Source of the DNA: Pseudorasbora parva
Taxonomy: Eukaryota; Chordata; Actinopteri; Cypriniformes; Gobionidae
DNA: 64,000 nt
Assembly (NCBI RefSeq): GCF_024679245.1
Contig: NW_027125105.1
Location: forward strand, 131,501 to 195,500
Direction of reading: 5' to 3'
A program made the translations under genes and the position numbers. The notes beneath the pieces were generated by a model. That model was not told the DNA's origin. It searched no databases and saw only the letters and a list, made by a program, of their open reading frames with translations. Below, one piece after another: positions 35,605-49,412 of this stretch (position 1 is the first letter of the stretch; every line of letters starts with the position of its first letter).

Positions 35605-36815
35605 TTATTATTATTCTTCTTCTGGACACGTATTTCGGCGCGCTTCTCCTCCCACAAATTTTGTCAAACCCCAACCACTAAATAGCCAAAGTCGGCGACC
35701 TATACGGGAATGGTGTGCTATGACTTTTATAAGGGATCGGGGGTACGGTGTGCGCCCCAGGGGTGCAAACGTAGCCCAAAAGTGCCATAGACGATTGATG
35801 GGGCGAAACTTTGACCCCTCGTAGCTCCGAGCGAGGATCTCAAACACACACATATATTACACGAAAATTGAAGGGGCTGATAGGATCTCTCAGCACACAC
35901 ATCTCAAAGGGGTGTAAGTTGTACCCCTGGGGTGCTAGAGCTCCCCAAAAATCGCAAAAAAGGCCCATTGACTTAACATGGGGAGGATCGTCCCATGAAA
36001 CGCATGCAACGCATGCGTTTCTCATTCAATGGTAAATCCCATAGGGATTTTCTATTGAGCATAGCTCTGCTTCACAGACTCACAGACACAAGGGGGTGGG
36101 CCCAATCTACTCAGACAACCAATCACTATCTCAGGATCATGATGATGTTATTAAGCCACGCCCTAGCAACCGTTTAGAGCTCCCTAACAACCGATCCCAT
36201 TGACTTCCATTGAAAAAGATCAAAGTTATATCTCTGGATAGGAGTGTCATAGAAACATGGGGGTGGGTTTGATTGACTCAGGGCATCAACGGCCAATCAC
36301 AAATCACCTTCAACACTTTCTAGCCACGCCCTAGCAACCATTATCGAGCACCCTAACAACCCAAATCCACAGTGTATATCTCCACATTTGAACATCATAG
36401 AGACACGGGGGTTGGTATATATCATTCATACTGGCAAGGGGATTTTGGGGAATCATTATGGGATGGTGCCAAGCCACTCCATAGCAACCAAACAGAGTAC
36501 CTTAGCAACTGTTTAGCAAGACCTATATCTCTGCATTAGTACATCATAGAGACACGGGGGTTGGTATATATCATTCATACTGGCAAGGGGATTTTGGGGA
36601 ATCATTATGGGATGCTGCCAAGCCACTCCATAGCAACCAAACAGAGTACCCTAGCAACTGTTCAGATCTCTACATCTGAAAATCGTAGAGACATGGGGGT
36701 TGGTTTATATCATTCATACTGGCAAGGTGATTTTGCAGTCTCTTGCAATAACCGGGCCCCGAGTTTTGCCACGGCAAGCACCACTCACAATTTCTTCAGG
36801 AATTGTACTTTCTAG
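35605..36815 (+). repeat. Satellite unit, A-short (1,211 bp), no 5' module
   Basis: The unit appears near-identical to 54097-55307, including rare variants such as GGGGAGGATCGTCC and CTCCACATTTG. Confidence 0.88.
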
Positions 36816-38079
36816 TTAGTGGTGCTTGCGTAGCAAGGCATCACTATTGTTCTCCACCATACTTATTATTCTTATTCTTATTCTTCCACACAGGTATTTT
36901 GACGCGCTTCTCCTCCCACAAATTTTGTCAAACCCCAACCACTAAATAGCCAAAGTCGGCGGCCTATACGGGAATCGTGTGCTATGTCTTTTATAAGGGA
37001 TCGGGGTTACGGTGTGCGCCCCAGGGGTGCAAACGTACCCCGAAAGTGCCATAGACGATTGATGGGGCGAAACTTTGACCCCTCGTAGCTCCGAGCGAGG
37101 ATCTCAAACACACACATATATTACACGAAATTTGAAGGGGCTGATAGGATCTCTCAGCACACACATCTCAAAGGGGTGTAAGTTGTACCCCAGGGGTGCT
37201 AGAGCTCCCCAAAAATCGCAAAAAAGGCCCATTGACTTAACATGGGGAGGGTCGTCCCATGAAACGCATGCAACGCATGCGTTTCTCATTCAATGGTAAA
37301 TCCCATAGGGATTTTGTATTGAGCATAGCTCTGCTTCACAGACTCACAGAGACAAGGGGGTGGGCCCAATCTACTCAGACAACCAATCACTATCTCAGGA
37401 TCATGATGATGTTATTAAGCCACGCCCTAGCAACCGTTTAGAGCTCCCTAACAACCGATCCCATTGACTTCCATTGAAAAAGATCAAAGTTATATCTCTG
37501 GATAGGAGTGTCATAGAAACATGGGGGTGGGTTTGATTGACTCAGGGCATCAACGGCCAATCACAAATCACCTTCAACACTTACTAGCCACTCCCTAGCA
37601 ACCATTATCAAGCACCCTAACAACCCAAATCCACAGTGTATATCTCCACATCTGAACATCATAGAGACACGGGGGTTGGTTTATATCATTCATACTGACA
37701 AGGAGCTTTTGGCGTATCATTATGGGATGCTGCCAAGCCACTCCATAGCAACCAAACAGAGTACCCTAGCAACTGTTTAGCAAGACCTATATCTCTGCAT
37801 TAGTACATCATAGAGACACGGGGGTTGGTATATATCATTCATACTGGCAAGGGGATTTTGGGGAATCATTATGGGATGGTGCCAAGCCACTCCATAGCAA
37901 CCAAACAGAGTACCCTAGCAACTGTTTAGATCTCTGCATTAGAAAATCATAGAGACACGGGGGTTGGTTTATATCATTCATACTGGCAAGGTGATTTTGC
38001 AGTCTCTTGCAATAACCGGGCCCCGAGTTTTGCCACGGCAAGCACCACTCACAATTTCTTCAGGAATTGTACTTTCTAG
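36816..38079 (+). repeat. Satellite unit, A-short, one 5' module (1,264 bp)
   Basis: The unit has one short module (GCGTAGC), then a standard A body with the variant CTGACAAGGAGCTTTTGGCG and the common terminus. Confidence 0.88.
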
Positions 38080-39287
38080 TTATTATTCTTCTTCTGGACA
38101 CGTATTTCGGCGCGCTTCTCCTCACACAAATTTTGTCAAACCCCAACCACTAAATAGCCAAAGTCGGCGACCTATACGGGAATGGTGTGCTATATCTCTG
38201 CTAAGGGATCGGGGGTACGGTGTGCGCCCCAGGGGTGCAAACGTACCCCGAAAGTGCCATAGACGATTGATGGGGCGAAACTTTGACCCCTCGTAGCTCC
38301 GAGCGAGGATCTCAAACACACACATATATTACACGAAAATTGAAGGGGCTGATAGGATCTCTCAGCACACACATCTCAAAGGGGTGTAAGTTGTACCCCT
38401 GGGGTGCTAGAGCTCCCCAAAAATCGCAAAAAAGGCCCATTGACTTAACATGGGGAGGGTCGTCCCATGAAACGCATGCAACGCATGCGTTTCTCATTCA
38501 ATGGTAAATCCCATAGGGATTTTCTATTGAGCATAGCTCAGACTCACAGACTCACAGAGACAAGGGGGTGGGCCCAAACTACTCAGACAACCAATCACTA
38601 TCTCAGGATCATGATGATGTTATTAAGCCACACCCTAGCAACCGTTTAGAGCTCCCTAACAACCGATCCCATTGACTTCCATTGAAAAAGATCAAAGTTA
38701 TATCTCTGGATAGGAGTGTCATAGAAACATGGGGGTGGGTTTGATTGACTCAGGGCATCAACGGCCAATCACAAATCACCTTCAACACTTCCTAGCCACG
38801 CCCTAGCAACCATTATCAAGCACCCTAACAACCCAAATCCACAGTGTACATCTCCACATCTGAACATCATAGAGACAGGGGGGTTGGTTTATATCATTCA
38901 TACTGGCAAGGGGATTTTGGGGAATCATTATGGGATGGTGCCAGGCCACTCCATAGCAACCAAACAGAGTACCCTAGCAACTGTTTAGCAAGACCTATAT
39001 CTCTGCATTAGTACATCATAGAGACACGGGGGTTGGTATATATCATTCATACTGGCAATGGGATTTTGGGGAATCATTATGGGATGGTGCCAAGCCACTC
39101 CATAGCAACCAAACAGAGTACCCTAGCAACTGTTTAGATCTCTGCATTAGAAAATCATAGAGACATGGGGGTTGGTTTATATCCTTCATACTGGCAAGGT
39201 GATTTTGCAGTCTCTTGCAATAACCGGGCCCCGAGTTTTGCCACGGCAAGCACCACTCACAATTTCTTCAGGAATTGTACTTTCTAG
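38080..39287 (+). repeat. Satellite unit, A-short (1,208 bp), no 5' module
   Basis: The unit starts TTATTATTCTTCTTCTGG. It has the variant CATAGCTCAGACTCACAG in place of CATAGCTCTGCTTCACAG, shared with 59143-60443. Confidence 0.88.
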
Positions 39288-40607
39288 TTAGTGGTGCTTG
39301 CGGTAGCAAGGCATCACTATTGTTCTCCACCATACTTATTATTAGTGGTGCTTGCTTTAGCAAGGCATCACTATTGTTCTCCACCATACTTATTATTATT
39401 ATTCTTCTTCTTCCTTCCGCCATAATTTCGGCGCGCTACTCCTCCCAGAGATTTTGTCAAAGACCCAACAAAGCAATTGTCAAAAGGTGCGTCCTCATCG
39501 GGAATGGTGTGCTATATCTCTACTAAGGGATCGGGGGTACAGGGCTCGCCCCAGGGGCGAAAAAGTAGCGAAAACGTCCCATCGAGAATGCATTGCGAAA
39601 ACTTTGAACACTCATAGCGCCAAGCGATGAATTCCAAAACACTCGTCGCTTATACGAAATTTGAAGATCCTGATAGGATCTCTCAGCACACACATCTCAA
39701 AGGGGTGTAAGTTGTACCCCTGGGGTGCTAGAGCTCCCCAAAAATCGCAAAAAAACCCATTGACTTAACATGGGGAGGGTCGTCCCATGAAACGCATGCA
39801 ACGCATGCGTTTCTCATTCAATGGTAAATCCCATAGGGATTTTGTATTGAGCATAGCTCTGCTTCACAGACTCACAGAGACAAGGGGGTGGGCCCAATCT
39901 ACTCAGACAACCAATCACTATCTCAGGATCATGATGATGTTATTAAGCCACGCCCTAGCAACCGTTTGGAGCTCCCTAACAACCGATCCCATTGACTTCC
40001 ATTGAAAAAGATCAAAGTTATATCTCTGGATAGGAGTGTCATAGAAACATGGGGGTGGGTTTGATTGACTCAGGGCATCAACGGCCAATCACAAATCACC
40101 TTCAACACCTCCTAGCCACTCCCTAGCAACCATTATCGAGCACCCTAACAACCCAAATCCACAGTGTATATCTCCACATCTGAACATCATAGAGACACGG
40201 GGGTTGGTTTATATCATTCATACTGACAAGGAGCTTTTGGCGTATCATTATGGGATGCTGCCAAGCCACTCCATAGCAACCAAACAGAGTACCCTAGCAA
40301 CTGTTTAGCAAGACCTATATCTCTGCATTAGTACATCATAGAGACACGGGGGTTGGTATATATCATTCATACTGGCAAGGGGATTTTGGGGAATCATTAT
40401 GGGATGGTGCCAAGCCACTCCATAGCAACCAAACAGAGTACCCTAGCAACTGTTCAGATCTCTACATCTGAAAATCGTAGAGACATGGCGGTTGGTTTAT
40501 ATCATTCATACTGGCAAGGTGATTTTGCAGTCTCTTGCAATAACCGGGCCCCGAGTTTTGCCACGGCAAGCACCACTCACAATTTCTTCAGGAATTGTCC
40601 TTTCTAG
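39288..40607 (+). repeat. Satellite unit, C-short, two 5' modules (1,320 bp)
   Basis: Two modules are followed by a C-type start (CCATAATTTCGGCGCGCTAC, AACAAAGCAATTGTCAAAAG). The A body from TGATAGGATC and a terminus with the unusual TGTCCTTTCTAG follow. Confidence 0.87.
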
Positions 40608-41261
40608 TATTGTAAATACTATTCACTTTTTCAAAACTTTGGCACGCTACTCCTCCGGCACCGTTTCTCACAGACCCACGGGTGAGGTGTCAAATCGACC
40701 GACTTATTGAGGAGAGGTGTGCTATGTCTTTTCTAAGGGATCGGATGAACGATCTCCGTTTTGGCGGGAAAAAAATTGTCCCGGAAAAGTCCCATAGACT
40801 TAACATTGGCAGTACTGTGTGAGATCATAGATTCGGATCAGAAGGTCGTAGAGACTTCAGGGTGGGCTCTTTTGACTCGGCCTATCAAGCAGACAATCCG
40901 TAGTGACATCACAACTTCATAGCCACTCCCTAGCAACCAGTTTCAGCACCCTAGCAACCGTATTTCAACATTAACAACACATATCTCAGTACTAGAGCAT
41001 TGTACACATACAGAGTTGGGCTCTTTTGACTCAGACTGACAACTACTCTATAAATATCACCTCTTAAACTGTATGGCCACACCATAGCAACCAATTAGAC
41101 CACCCTAGCAACCATACAGACACATGAATAAGCCATATCTCAACTCCACAACATCTTACAGACATGGGGCTGACTTATTTTGCAGTCTCTTGCATAACAG
41201 GGCCCCGAGTTTTGCCACGGCAAGCACCACTCACAATTTCTTCAGGAATTGTACTTTCTAG
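40608..41261 (+). repeat. Satellite unit, B (654 bp)
   Basis: This is a standard B unit with the variants CGTTTCTCACAG and ACGGGTGAGG. Confidence 0.87.
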
Positions 41262-42523
41262 TTAGTGGTGCTTGCGGTAGCAAGGCATCACTATTGTTCT
41301 CCACCATACTTATTATTCTTCTTCTTCTTCTGGACACGTATTTCGGCGCGCTTCTCCTCACACAAATTTTGTCAAACCCCAACCACTAAATAGCCAAAGT
41401 CGGCGGCCTATACGGGAATGGTGTGCTATGACTTTTATAAGGGATCGGGGGTACGGTGTGTGCCCCAGGGGTGCAAACGTAGCCCAAAAGTGCCATAGAC
41501 GATTGATGGGGCGAAACTTTGACCCCTCGTGGCTCCGAGCCAGGATCTCAAACACACACATATATTACACGAAATTTGAAGGGGCTGATAGGATCTCTCA
41601 GCACACACATCTCAAAGGGGTGTAAGTTGTACCCCTGGGGTGCTAGAGCTCCCCAAAAATCGAAAAAAAGGCCCATTGACTTAACATGGGGAGGGTTGCC
41701 CCGTGAAACGCATGCAACGCATGCGTTTCTCCTACTATGGTAAATCCCATAGGGATTTTGTATTGAGCATAGCTCTGCTTCACAGACTCACAGAGACAAG
41801 GGGGTGGGCCCAATCTACTCAGACAACCAATCACTATCTCAGGATCATGATGATGTTATTAAGCCACGCCCTAGCAACCGTTTACAGCTCCCTAACAACC
41901 GATCCCATTGACTTCCATTGAAAAAGATCAAAGTTATATCTCTGGATAGGAGTGTCATAGAAACATGGGGGTGGGTTTGATTGACTCAAGGCATCAACGG
42001 CCAATCACAAATCACCTTCAACACCTCCTAGCCACTCCCTAGCAACCATTATCAAGCACCCTAACAACCCAAATCCACAGTGTATATCTTCACATCTGAA
42101 CATCATAGAGACACGGGGGTTGGTTTATATCATTCATACTGGCAAGGGGATTTTGGGTAATCATTATGGGATGATGCCAAGCCACTCCATAGCAACCAAA
42201 CAGAGTACCCTAGCAACTGTTTAGCAAGACCTATATCTCGGCATTAGTACATCATACAGACATGGGGGTTGGTTTATATCATTCATACTGGCAAGGGGAT
42301 TTTGGGGAATCATTATGGGATGGTGCCAAGCCACTCCATAGCAACCAAACAGAGTACCCTAGCAACTGTTCAGATCTCTACATCTGAAAATCGTAGAGAC
42401 ATGGGGGTTGGTTTATATCATTCATACTGGCAAGGTGATTTTGCAGTCTCTTGCAATAACCGGGCCCCGAGTTTTGCCACGGCAAGCACCACTCACAATT
42501 TCTTCAGGAATTGTACTTTCTAG
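41262..42523 (+). repeat. Satellite unit, A-short, one 5' module (1,262 bp)
   Basis: One GGTA-loop module precedes a standard A body and terminus; the remainder is about 1,211 bp. Confidence 0.88.
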
Positions 42524-43674
42524 TTATTCTTCTTCTTCTGGACGCGTATTTCGGCGCGCTTCTCCTCACACAAATTTTGTCAAACCCCAACCACTAAATA
42601 GCCAAAGTCGGCGGCCTATACGGGAATGGTGTGCTATGACTTTTATAAGGGATCGGGGGTACGGTGTCCGCCCCAGGGGTGCAAACGTAGCCCAAAAGTG
42701 CCATTGACGATTGATGGGGCGAAACTTTGACCCCTCGTGGCTCCGAGCGAGGATCTCAAACACACACATATATTACACGAAAATTGAAGGGGCTGATAGG
42801 ATCTCTCAGCACACACATCTCAAAGGGGTGTAAGTTGTACCCCTGGGGTGCTAGAGCTCCCCAAAAATCGCAAAAAAGGCCCATTGACTTAACATGGGGA
42901 GGGTCGTCCCATGAAACGCATGCAACGCATGCGTTTCTCATTCAATGGTAAATCCCATAGGGATTTTGTATTGAGCATAGCTCTGTTTCACAGACTCACA
43001 GAGACAAGGGGGAGGGCTCAATCTACTCAGACCACCAATCGCTATCTCAGGATCATGATGATGCTATTAAGCCACGCCCTAGCAACCGTTTAGAGCTCCC
43101 TAGCAACCGATCCCATTGACTTCCATTGAAAAAGATCAAAGTTATATCTCTGGATAGGACTGTCATAGAAACATGAGGGTGGGTTTGATTGACTCAGGGC
43201 ATCAACGGCCAATCACAAATCACCTTCAACACCTCCTAGCCACTCCCTAGCAACCATTATCAAGCACCCTAACAACCCAAATCCACTGTGTATATCTCCA
43301 CATCTGAACATCATAGAGACACGGGAGTTGGTTTATATCATTCATACTGGCAAGGGGATTTTGGGGAATCATTATGGGATGCTGCCAAGCCACTCCATAG
43401 CAACCAAACAGAGTACCCTAGCAACTGTTTAGCAAGACCTATATCTCTGCATTAGTACATCATAGAGACACGGGGGTTGGTATATATCATTCATACTGGC
43501 AAGGTGATTTTGGGGTAGCATTATGGGATGCTGCCAAGCCACTCCATAGCAACCAAACAGAGTACCCTAGCAACTGTTCAGATCTCTGCATTAGAAAATC
43601 ATACAGACATGGGGGTTGGTTTATATAATTAGTACTGGCAAGGTCATTTTGGGGTATCATTATGGGATGTTGCC

Positions 43675-44003
43675 ACTCCATAGCAACCACCCAGAATACC
43701 CTAGCAACCACATAGCAACGTCATAGCAACCACCCAGAACACCATAGCAACTGCCTAGCAACCACCCAGAACACCCTAGCAACCGCCTAGCAACCACCTA
43801 GCAACCACCAGAACACCCTAGCAACCACCTAGCAACGCCCTAGCAACCACCCAGAACACCCTAGCAACCGCCTAGCAACCACCTAGCAACGCCCTAGCAA
43901 CCTCCCAGAACACCCTAGCAACCGCCTAGCAACGCCCTAGCAACCACCCAGAACACCCTAGCAACCGCCTAGCAACCACCAAAAACACCCTAACAACCAC
44001 CTA
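43675..44003 (+). repeat. CTAGCAACC minisatellite
   Basis: The repeat order matches 24412-24740. Confidence 0.88.
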
Positions 44004-44536
44004 GCAACATGCTAATCATGCTAGCAACATGCTAATCATGTTAGCATCATGCTAGCATAATGCTAATCATGTTAGCATTATGCTAGCAACATGCTAATCA
44101 TGTTGCTAGCATGATGCTAATCATGTTAGCATCATGCTAACATGATGCTAATCATGTTAGCATCATGCTAGCAACATGCTAATCATGTTAGCATCATGCT
44201 AGCAACATGCTAATCATGTTAGCATCATGCTAGCAACATGCTAATCATGTTAGCATCATGCTAGCAAAATGCTAATCATGTTGCTAGCATCATGCTAATC
44301 ATGTTAGCATAATGCTAACATCATGCTAATCATGTTAGCATTATGCTATCAACATGCTAATCATGTTAGCATCATGCTAACATCATGCTAATCATGTTAG
44401 CATAATGCTAACATCATGCTAATCATGTTAGAATCATGCTAGCAACATGCTAATCATGCTGCTAACAACATGCTAATCATGTTAGCATCATGCTAACAAC
44501 TTGCTAATCATGTTAGCATCATGCTAACATCATGTT
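44004..44536 (+). repeat. GCTAATCATG minisatellite
   Basis: The repeat order matches 24741-25275, including the rare TTAGAATCATGC variant. Confidence 0.89.
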
Positions 44537-44628
44537 GCTTGGCTTTTTTGCATCACAAATGCCACAGGGCCCCGAGTTTTGCCACGGCAAGCACCACTCA
44601 CAATTTCTTCAGGAATTGTACTTTCTAG

Positions 44629-45281
44629 TATTGTAAATACTATTCACTTTTTCAAAACTTTGGCGCGCTACTCCTCCGGCACCGTTTGTCACAGACCCAC
44701 GGATGAGGTGTCAAATCGACCGACTTATCGAGGAGAGGTGTGCTATGTCTTTTCTAAGGGATCGGATGAACGATCTCCGTTTTGGCGGGAAAAAAATCCT
44801 CCCGGAAAAGTCCCATAGACTTAACATTGGCAGTACTGTGTGAGATCATATGTTCGGATCAGAAGGTCATAGAGACTCGAGGGTGGCCACTTTTGACTCG
44901 GCCTATCAAGTAGACAATCAGTAGTGACATCACAACTTCATAGACATGCCCTAGCAACCAGTTTCAGCACCCTAGCAACCGTATTTCAACATTAACAAGC
45001 CATATCTCAGTACTAGAGCATTGAACACATACAGAGTTGGGCTCTTTTGACTCAGACTGACAGTTAGTCTTTAGATATCACCCCTAAAACTGTTTAAGCA
45101 CACCATAGCAACCATTTCGACCACCCTAGCAACCGTACACACACATGAATAAGCCATATCTCCACTCCACAACATCGTACAGGCATGTTGCTTGTCTCTT
45201 TGCAGTCTCTTGCATAACCGGGCCCCGAGTTTTGCCACGGCAAGCACCACTCACAATTTCTTCAGGAATTGTACTTTCTAG
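44629..45281 (+). repeat. Satellite unit, B (653 bp)
   Basis: This is a B unit following a sister of the unit that precedes the B at 25366. The first 400 bp match that B closely. The second half carries different variants (CAGTTAGTCTTTAGATATC), which suggests exchange. Confidence 0.87.
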
Positions 45282-46477
45282 TTAGTGGTGCTTGCTTTAG
45301 CAAGGCATCACTATTGTTCTTCTCCATACTTATTATTATTCTTCTTCCACCGCACACGTATTTTGGCGCGCTTCTCCTCCCACAAATTTTGTCAAACCCC
45401 AACCACTAAATAGCCAAAGTCGGCGGCCTATACGGGAATGGTGTGCTATATCTCTGCTAAGGGATCGGGGGTACGGGGTCCGCCCCAGGGGTGCAGAAGT
45501 AGCCCAAAAGTGCCATAGACGATTGATGGGGCGAAACTTTGACCCCTCGTAGCTCCGAGCGAGGATCTCAAACACACACATATATTACACGAAAATTGAA
45601 GGGGCTGATAGGATCTCTCAGCACACACATCTCAAAGGGGTGTAAGTTGTACCCCTGGGGTGCTAGAGCTCCCCAAAAATCGAAAAATTGTCCCATTGAC
45701 TTAACATGGGGAGGGTTGACCCATGAAACGCATGCAACGCATGCGTTTCTCCTACTATGGTAAATCCCATAGGGATTTTGTATTGAGCATAGCTCTGCTT
45801 CACAGACTCACAGAGACAAGGGGGAGGGCCCAATCTACTCAGACAACCAATCACTATCTCAGGATCATGATGATGTTATTAAGCCACGCCCTAGCAACCG
45901 TTTAGAGCTCCCTAACAACCGATCCCATTGACTTCCATTGAAAAAGATCAAAGTTATATATCTGGATAGGAGTGTCATAGAAACATGGGGGTGGGTTTGA
46001 TTGACTCAGGGCATCAACAGCCAATCACAAATCACCTTCAACACTTACTAGCCACTCCCTAGCAACCATTATCAAGCACCCTAACAACCCAAATCCACAG
46101 TGTATATCTCCACATCTGAACATCATAGAGACACGGGGGTTGGTATATATCATTCATTCTGGCAAGGGGATTTTGGGGAATCATTATGGGATGGTGCCGA
46201 GCCACTCCATAGCAACCAAACAGAGTACCCTAGCAACTGTTCAGATCTCTGCATCAGAAAATCATAGAGACACGGGGGTTGGTTTATATCATTCCTACTG
46301 GCAAGGGGATTTTGGGATATCATTATGGGATGCTGCCAAGCCACTCCATAGCAACCAAACAGAGTACCCTAGCGACCGTTCACATCTCTGCATCAGAAAA
46401 TCATAGAGACATGGGGGTTGGTTTATATAATTAGTACTGGCAAGGTGATTTTGGGGTATCATTATGGGATGCTGCCA

Positions 46478-46911
46478 CTCCATAGCAACCACCCAGAACA
46501 CCATAGCAACTGCCTAGCAACCACCCAGAACACCCTAGCAACTGCCTAGCAACACCCTAGCAACACCCTAGCAACCACCCAGAACACCCTAGCAACCACC
46601 TAGCAACGCCCTAGCAACGCCCAGAACACCATAGCAACCACCTAGCAACGCCCTAGCAACCACCCAGAACACCCTAGCAACCGCCTAGCAACCACCTAGC
46701 AACGCCCTAACAACCTCCCAGAACACCCTAGCAACCGCCTAGCAACGCCCTAGCAACCACCCAGAACACCCTAGCAACCGCCTAGCAACCACCTAGCAAC
46801 GCCCTAGCAACCTCCCAGAACACCCTAGCAACCGCCTAGCAACGCCCTAGCAACCACCCAGAACACCCTAGCAACCGCCTAGCAACCACCCAGAACACCC
46901 TAGCAACCGCC
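46478..46911 (+). repeat. CTAGCAACC minisatellite
   Basis: The tract includes a duplicated block (CGCCTAGCAACCACCTAGCA onward) at about 46680 and 46767, so it is longer than in the sister units. Confidence 0.87.
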
Positions 46912-47424
46912 TAGCAACAAGCTAATCATGCTAGCAACATGCTAATCATGTTAGCATCATGCTAGCAACATGCTAATCATGTTAGCATCATGCTAGCAAA
47001 CATGCTAATCATGTTAGCATCATGCTAGCAACATGCTAATCATGTTAGCATCATGCTAGCAACATGCTAATCATGTTAGCATCATGCTAGCAAAATGCTA
47101 ATCATGTTGCTAGCATCATGCTAATCATGTTAGCATCATGCTAACATCATGCTAATCATGTTAGCATTATGCTAGCAATATGCTAATCATGTTAGCATCA
47201 TGCTAACATCATGCTAATCATGTTAGCATTATGCTAGCAACATGCTAATCATGTTAGCATAATGCTAACATCATGCTAATCATGTTAGCATCATGCTAGC
47301 AACATGCTAATCATGTTAGCATCATGCTAATAACTTGCTAATCATGCTGCTAACAACATGCTAATCATGTTAACATCATGCTAGCAACTTGCTAATCATG
47401 TTAACATCGTGCTAACATCATGTT
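46912..47424 (+). repeat. GCTAATCATG minisatellite
   Basis: The tract has the same motif family as the others, with one AGCAAACATGC single-base insertion. Confidence 0.88.
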
Positions 47425-47516
47425 GCTTGGCTTTTTTGCATCACAAATGCCACAGGGCCCCGAGTTTTGCCACGGCAAGCACCACTCACAATTTCTTCAG
47501 GAATTGTACTTTCTAG

Positions 47517-48169
47517 TATTGTCAATACTATTCACTTTTTCAAAACTTTGGCACGCTACTCCTCCGGCACCGTTTGTCACAGACCCACGGATGAGGTGTC
47601 AAATCGACCGACTTATCGAGGAGAGGTGTGCTATGTCTTTTCTAAGGGATCGGATGAACGCTCTCCGTTTTGGCGGGAAAAAAATAGTCCCGGAAAAGTC
47701 CCATAGACTTAACATTGGCAGTACTGTGTGAGATCATAGATTCGGATCAGAAGGTCGTAGAGACTTGAGGGTGGGCTCTTTTGACTCGGCCTATCAAGTT
47801 GACAATCCCTACTGACATCACAACTTCATAGCCACTCCCTAGCAACTATTTAAACCACCCTAGCAACCATATTTCAACATTAATAAGCCATATCTCAGTA
47901 CCAGACTATTGTACACATACAGAGTTGGGCTCTTTTGACTCAGACTGACAACTACTCTATGAATATCACCTCTTAAACTGTTTAAGCACACCATAGCAAC
48001 CATTTAGACCACCCTAGCAACCATACAAACACATAAAGAAGCCATATCTCAGCCCCACAACATCGTACAGACATGTTGCTTGGGTTTTTTGCATCACAAA
48101 TGCCACAGGGCCCCGAGTTTTGCCACGGCAAGCACCACTCACAATTTCTTCAGGAATTGTACTTTCTAG
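47517..48169 (+). repeat. Satellite unit, B (653 bp)
   Basis: The unit starts TATTGTCAATACTATT. Its 3' end joins through ATGTTGCTTGGGTTTTTTGC, the A-long style of tail, rather than TTTGCAGTCTC. Confidence 0.86.
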
Positions 48170-49412
48170 TTATTATTATTATTATTCCACACAAAATTTC
48201 GGCGCGCTACTTCTCCCAGAGATTTTGTCAAAGACCCAACAAAGCAATTGACAAAAGGTGCGTCCTCATCGGGAATGGTGTGCTATATCTCTGCTAAGGG
48301 ATCGGGGGTACGGGGCTCGCCCCAGGGGCGCAAAAGTAGCGAAAACGTCCCATCGACTTAACATTGCGAAAACTTCGACCACTCATAGCGCCGAACGATT
48401 AATTCCAAAACACTCGTCTCTTATACGAAATTTGAAGGGGCTGATAGGATCTCTCAGCACACACATCTCAAAGGGGTGTAAGTTGTACCCCTGGGGTGCT
48501 AGAGCTCCCCAAAAATCGCAAAAAAGCCCATTGACTTAACATGGGGAGGGTCGTCCCATGAAACGCATGCAACGCATGCGTTTCTCATTCAATGGTAAAT
48601 CCCATAGGGATTTTGTATTGAGCATAGCTCTGCTTCACAGACTCACAGAGACAAGGGGGTGGGCCCAATCTACTCAGACAACCAATCACTATCTCAGGAT
48701 CATGATGATGTTATTAAGCCACGCCCTAGCAACCGTTTAGAGCTCCCTAACAACCGATCCCATTGACTTCCATTGAAAAAGATCAAAGTTATATCTCTGG
48801 ATAGGAGTGTCATAGAAACATGAGGGTGGGTTTGATTGACTCAGGGCATCAACAGCCAATCACAAATCACCTTCAACACCTCCTAGCCACTCCCTAGCAA
48901 CCATTATCAAGCACCCTAACAACCCAAATCCACAGTGTATATCTTCACATCTGAACATCATAGAGACACGGGGGTTGGTTTATATCATTCATACTGGCAA
49001 GGATCTTTTGGCGTATCATTATGGGATGCTGCCAAGCCACTCCATAGCAACCAAACATAGTACCCTAGCAACTGTTTAGCAAGACCTATATCTCTGCATT
49101 AGTACATCATAGACACACGGGGGTTGGTTTATATCATTCATACTGGCAAGGGGATTTTGGGGAATCATTATGGGATGGTGCCAAGCCACTCCATAGCAAC
49201 CAAACAGAGTACCTTAGCAACCGTTCAGATCTCTGCATCAGAAAATCATGAAGACACGGGGGTTGGTTTATATCATCCATACTGGCAAGGGGATTTTGGG
49301 GAATCATTATGGGATGGTGCCAAGCCACTCCATAGCAACCAAACAGAGTACCCTAGCAACTGTTCAGATCTCTGCATTAGAAAATCATAGAGACATGGGG
49401 GTTGGTTTATAT
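48170..49412 (+). repeat. Satellite unit, C, 3' truncated
   Basis: A C-type start and A body break off inside GGTTGGTTTATAT, where other units continue CATTCATACTGG. The next unit start (TTATTATTATTCTTCCGG) follows directly. Confidence 0.82.

Larger units (their letters stand above)
42524..44628 (+). repeat. Satellite unit, A-long, no 5' module (2,105 bp)
   Basis: The unit is a near-identical sister of 23147-25365 and 50619-52777, sharing rare variants such as GAGGGCTCAATC and ATGATGCTATTAAG and the same minisatellite order. Confidence 0.88.
45282..47516 (+). repeat. Satellite unit, A-long, one 5' module (2,235 bp)
   Basis: The module carries the variant TTGTTCTTCTCCATAC. The A body, a long CTAGCAACC tract, a GCTAATCATG tract and the terminus follow. 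Confidence 0.87.
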
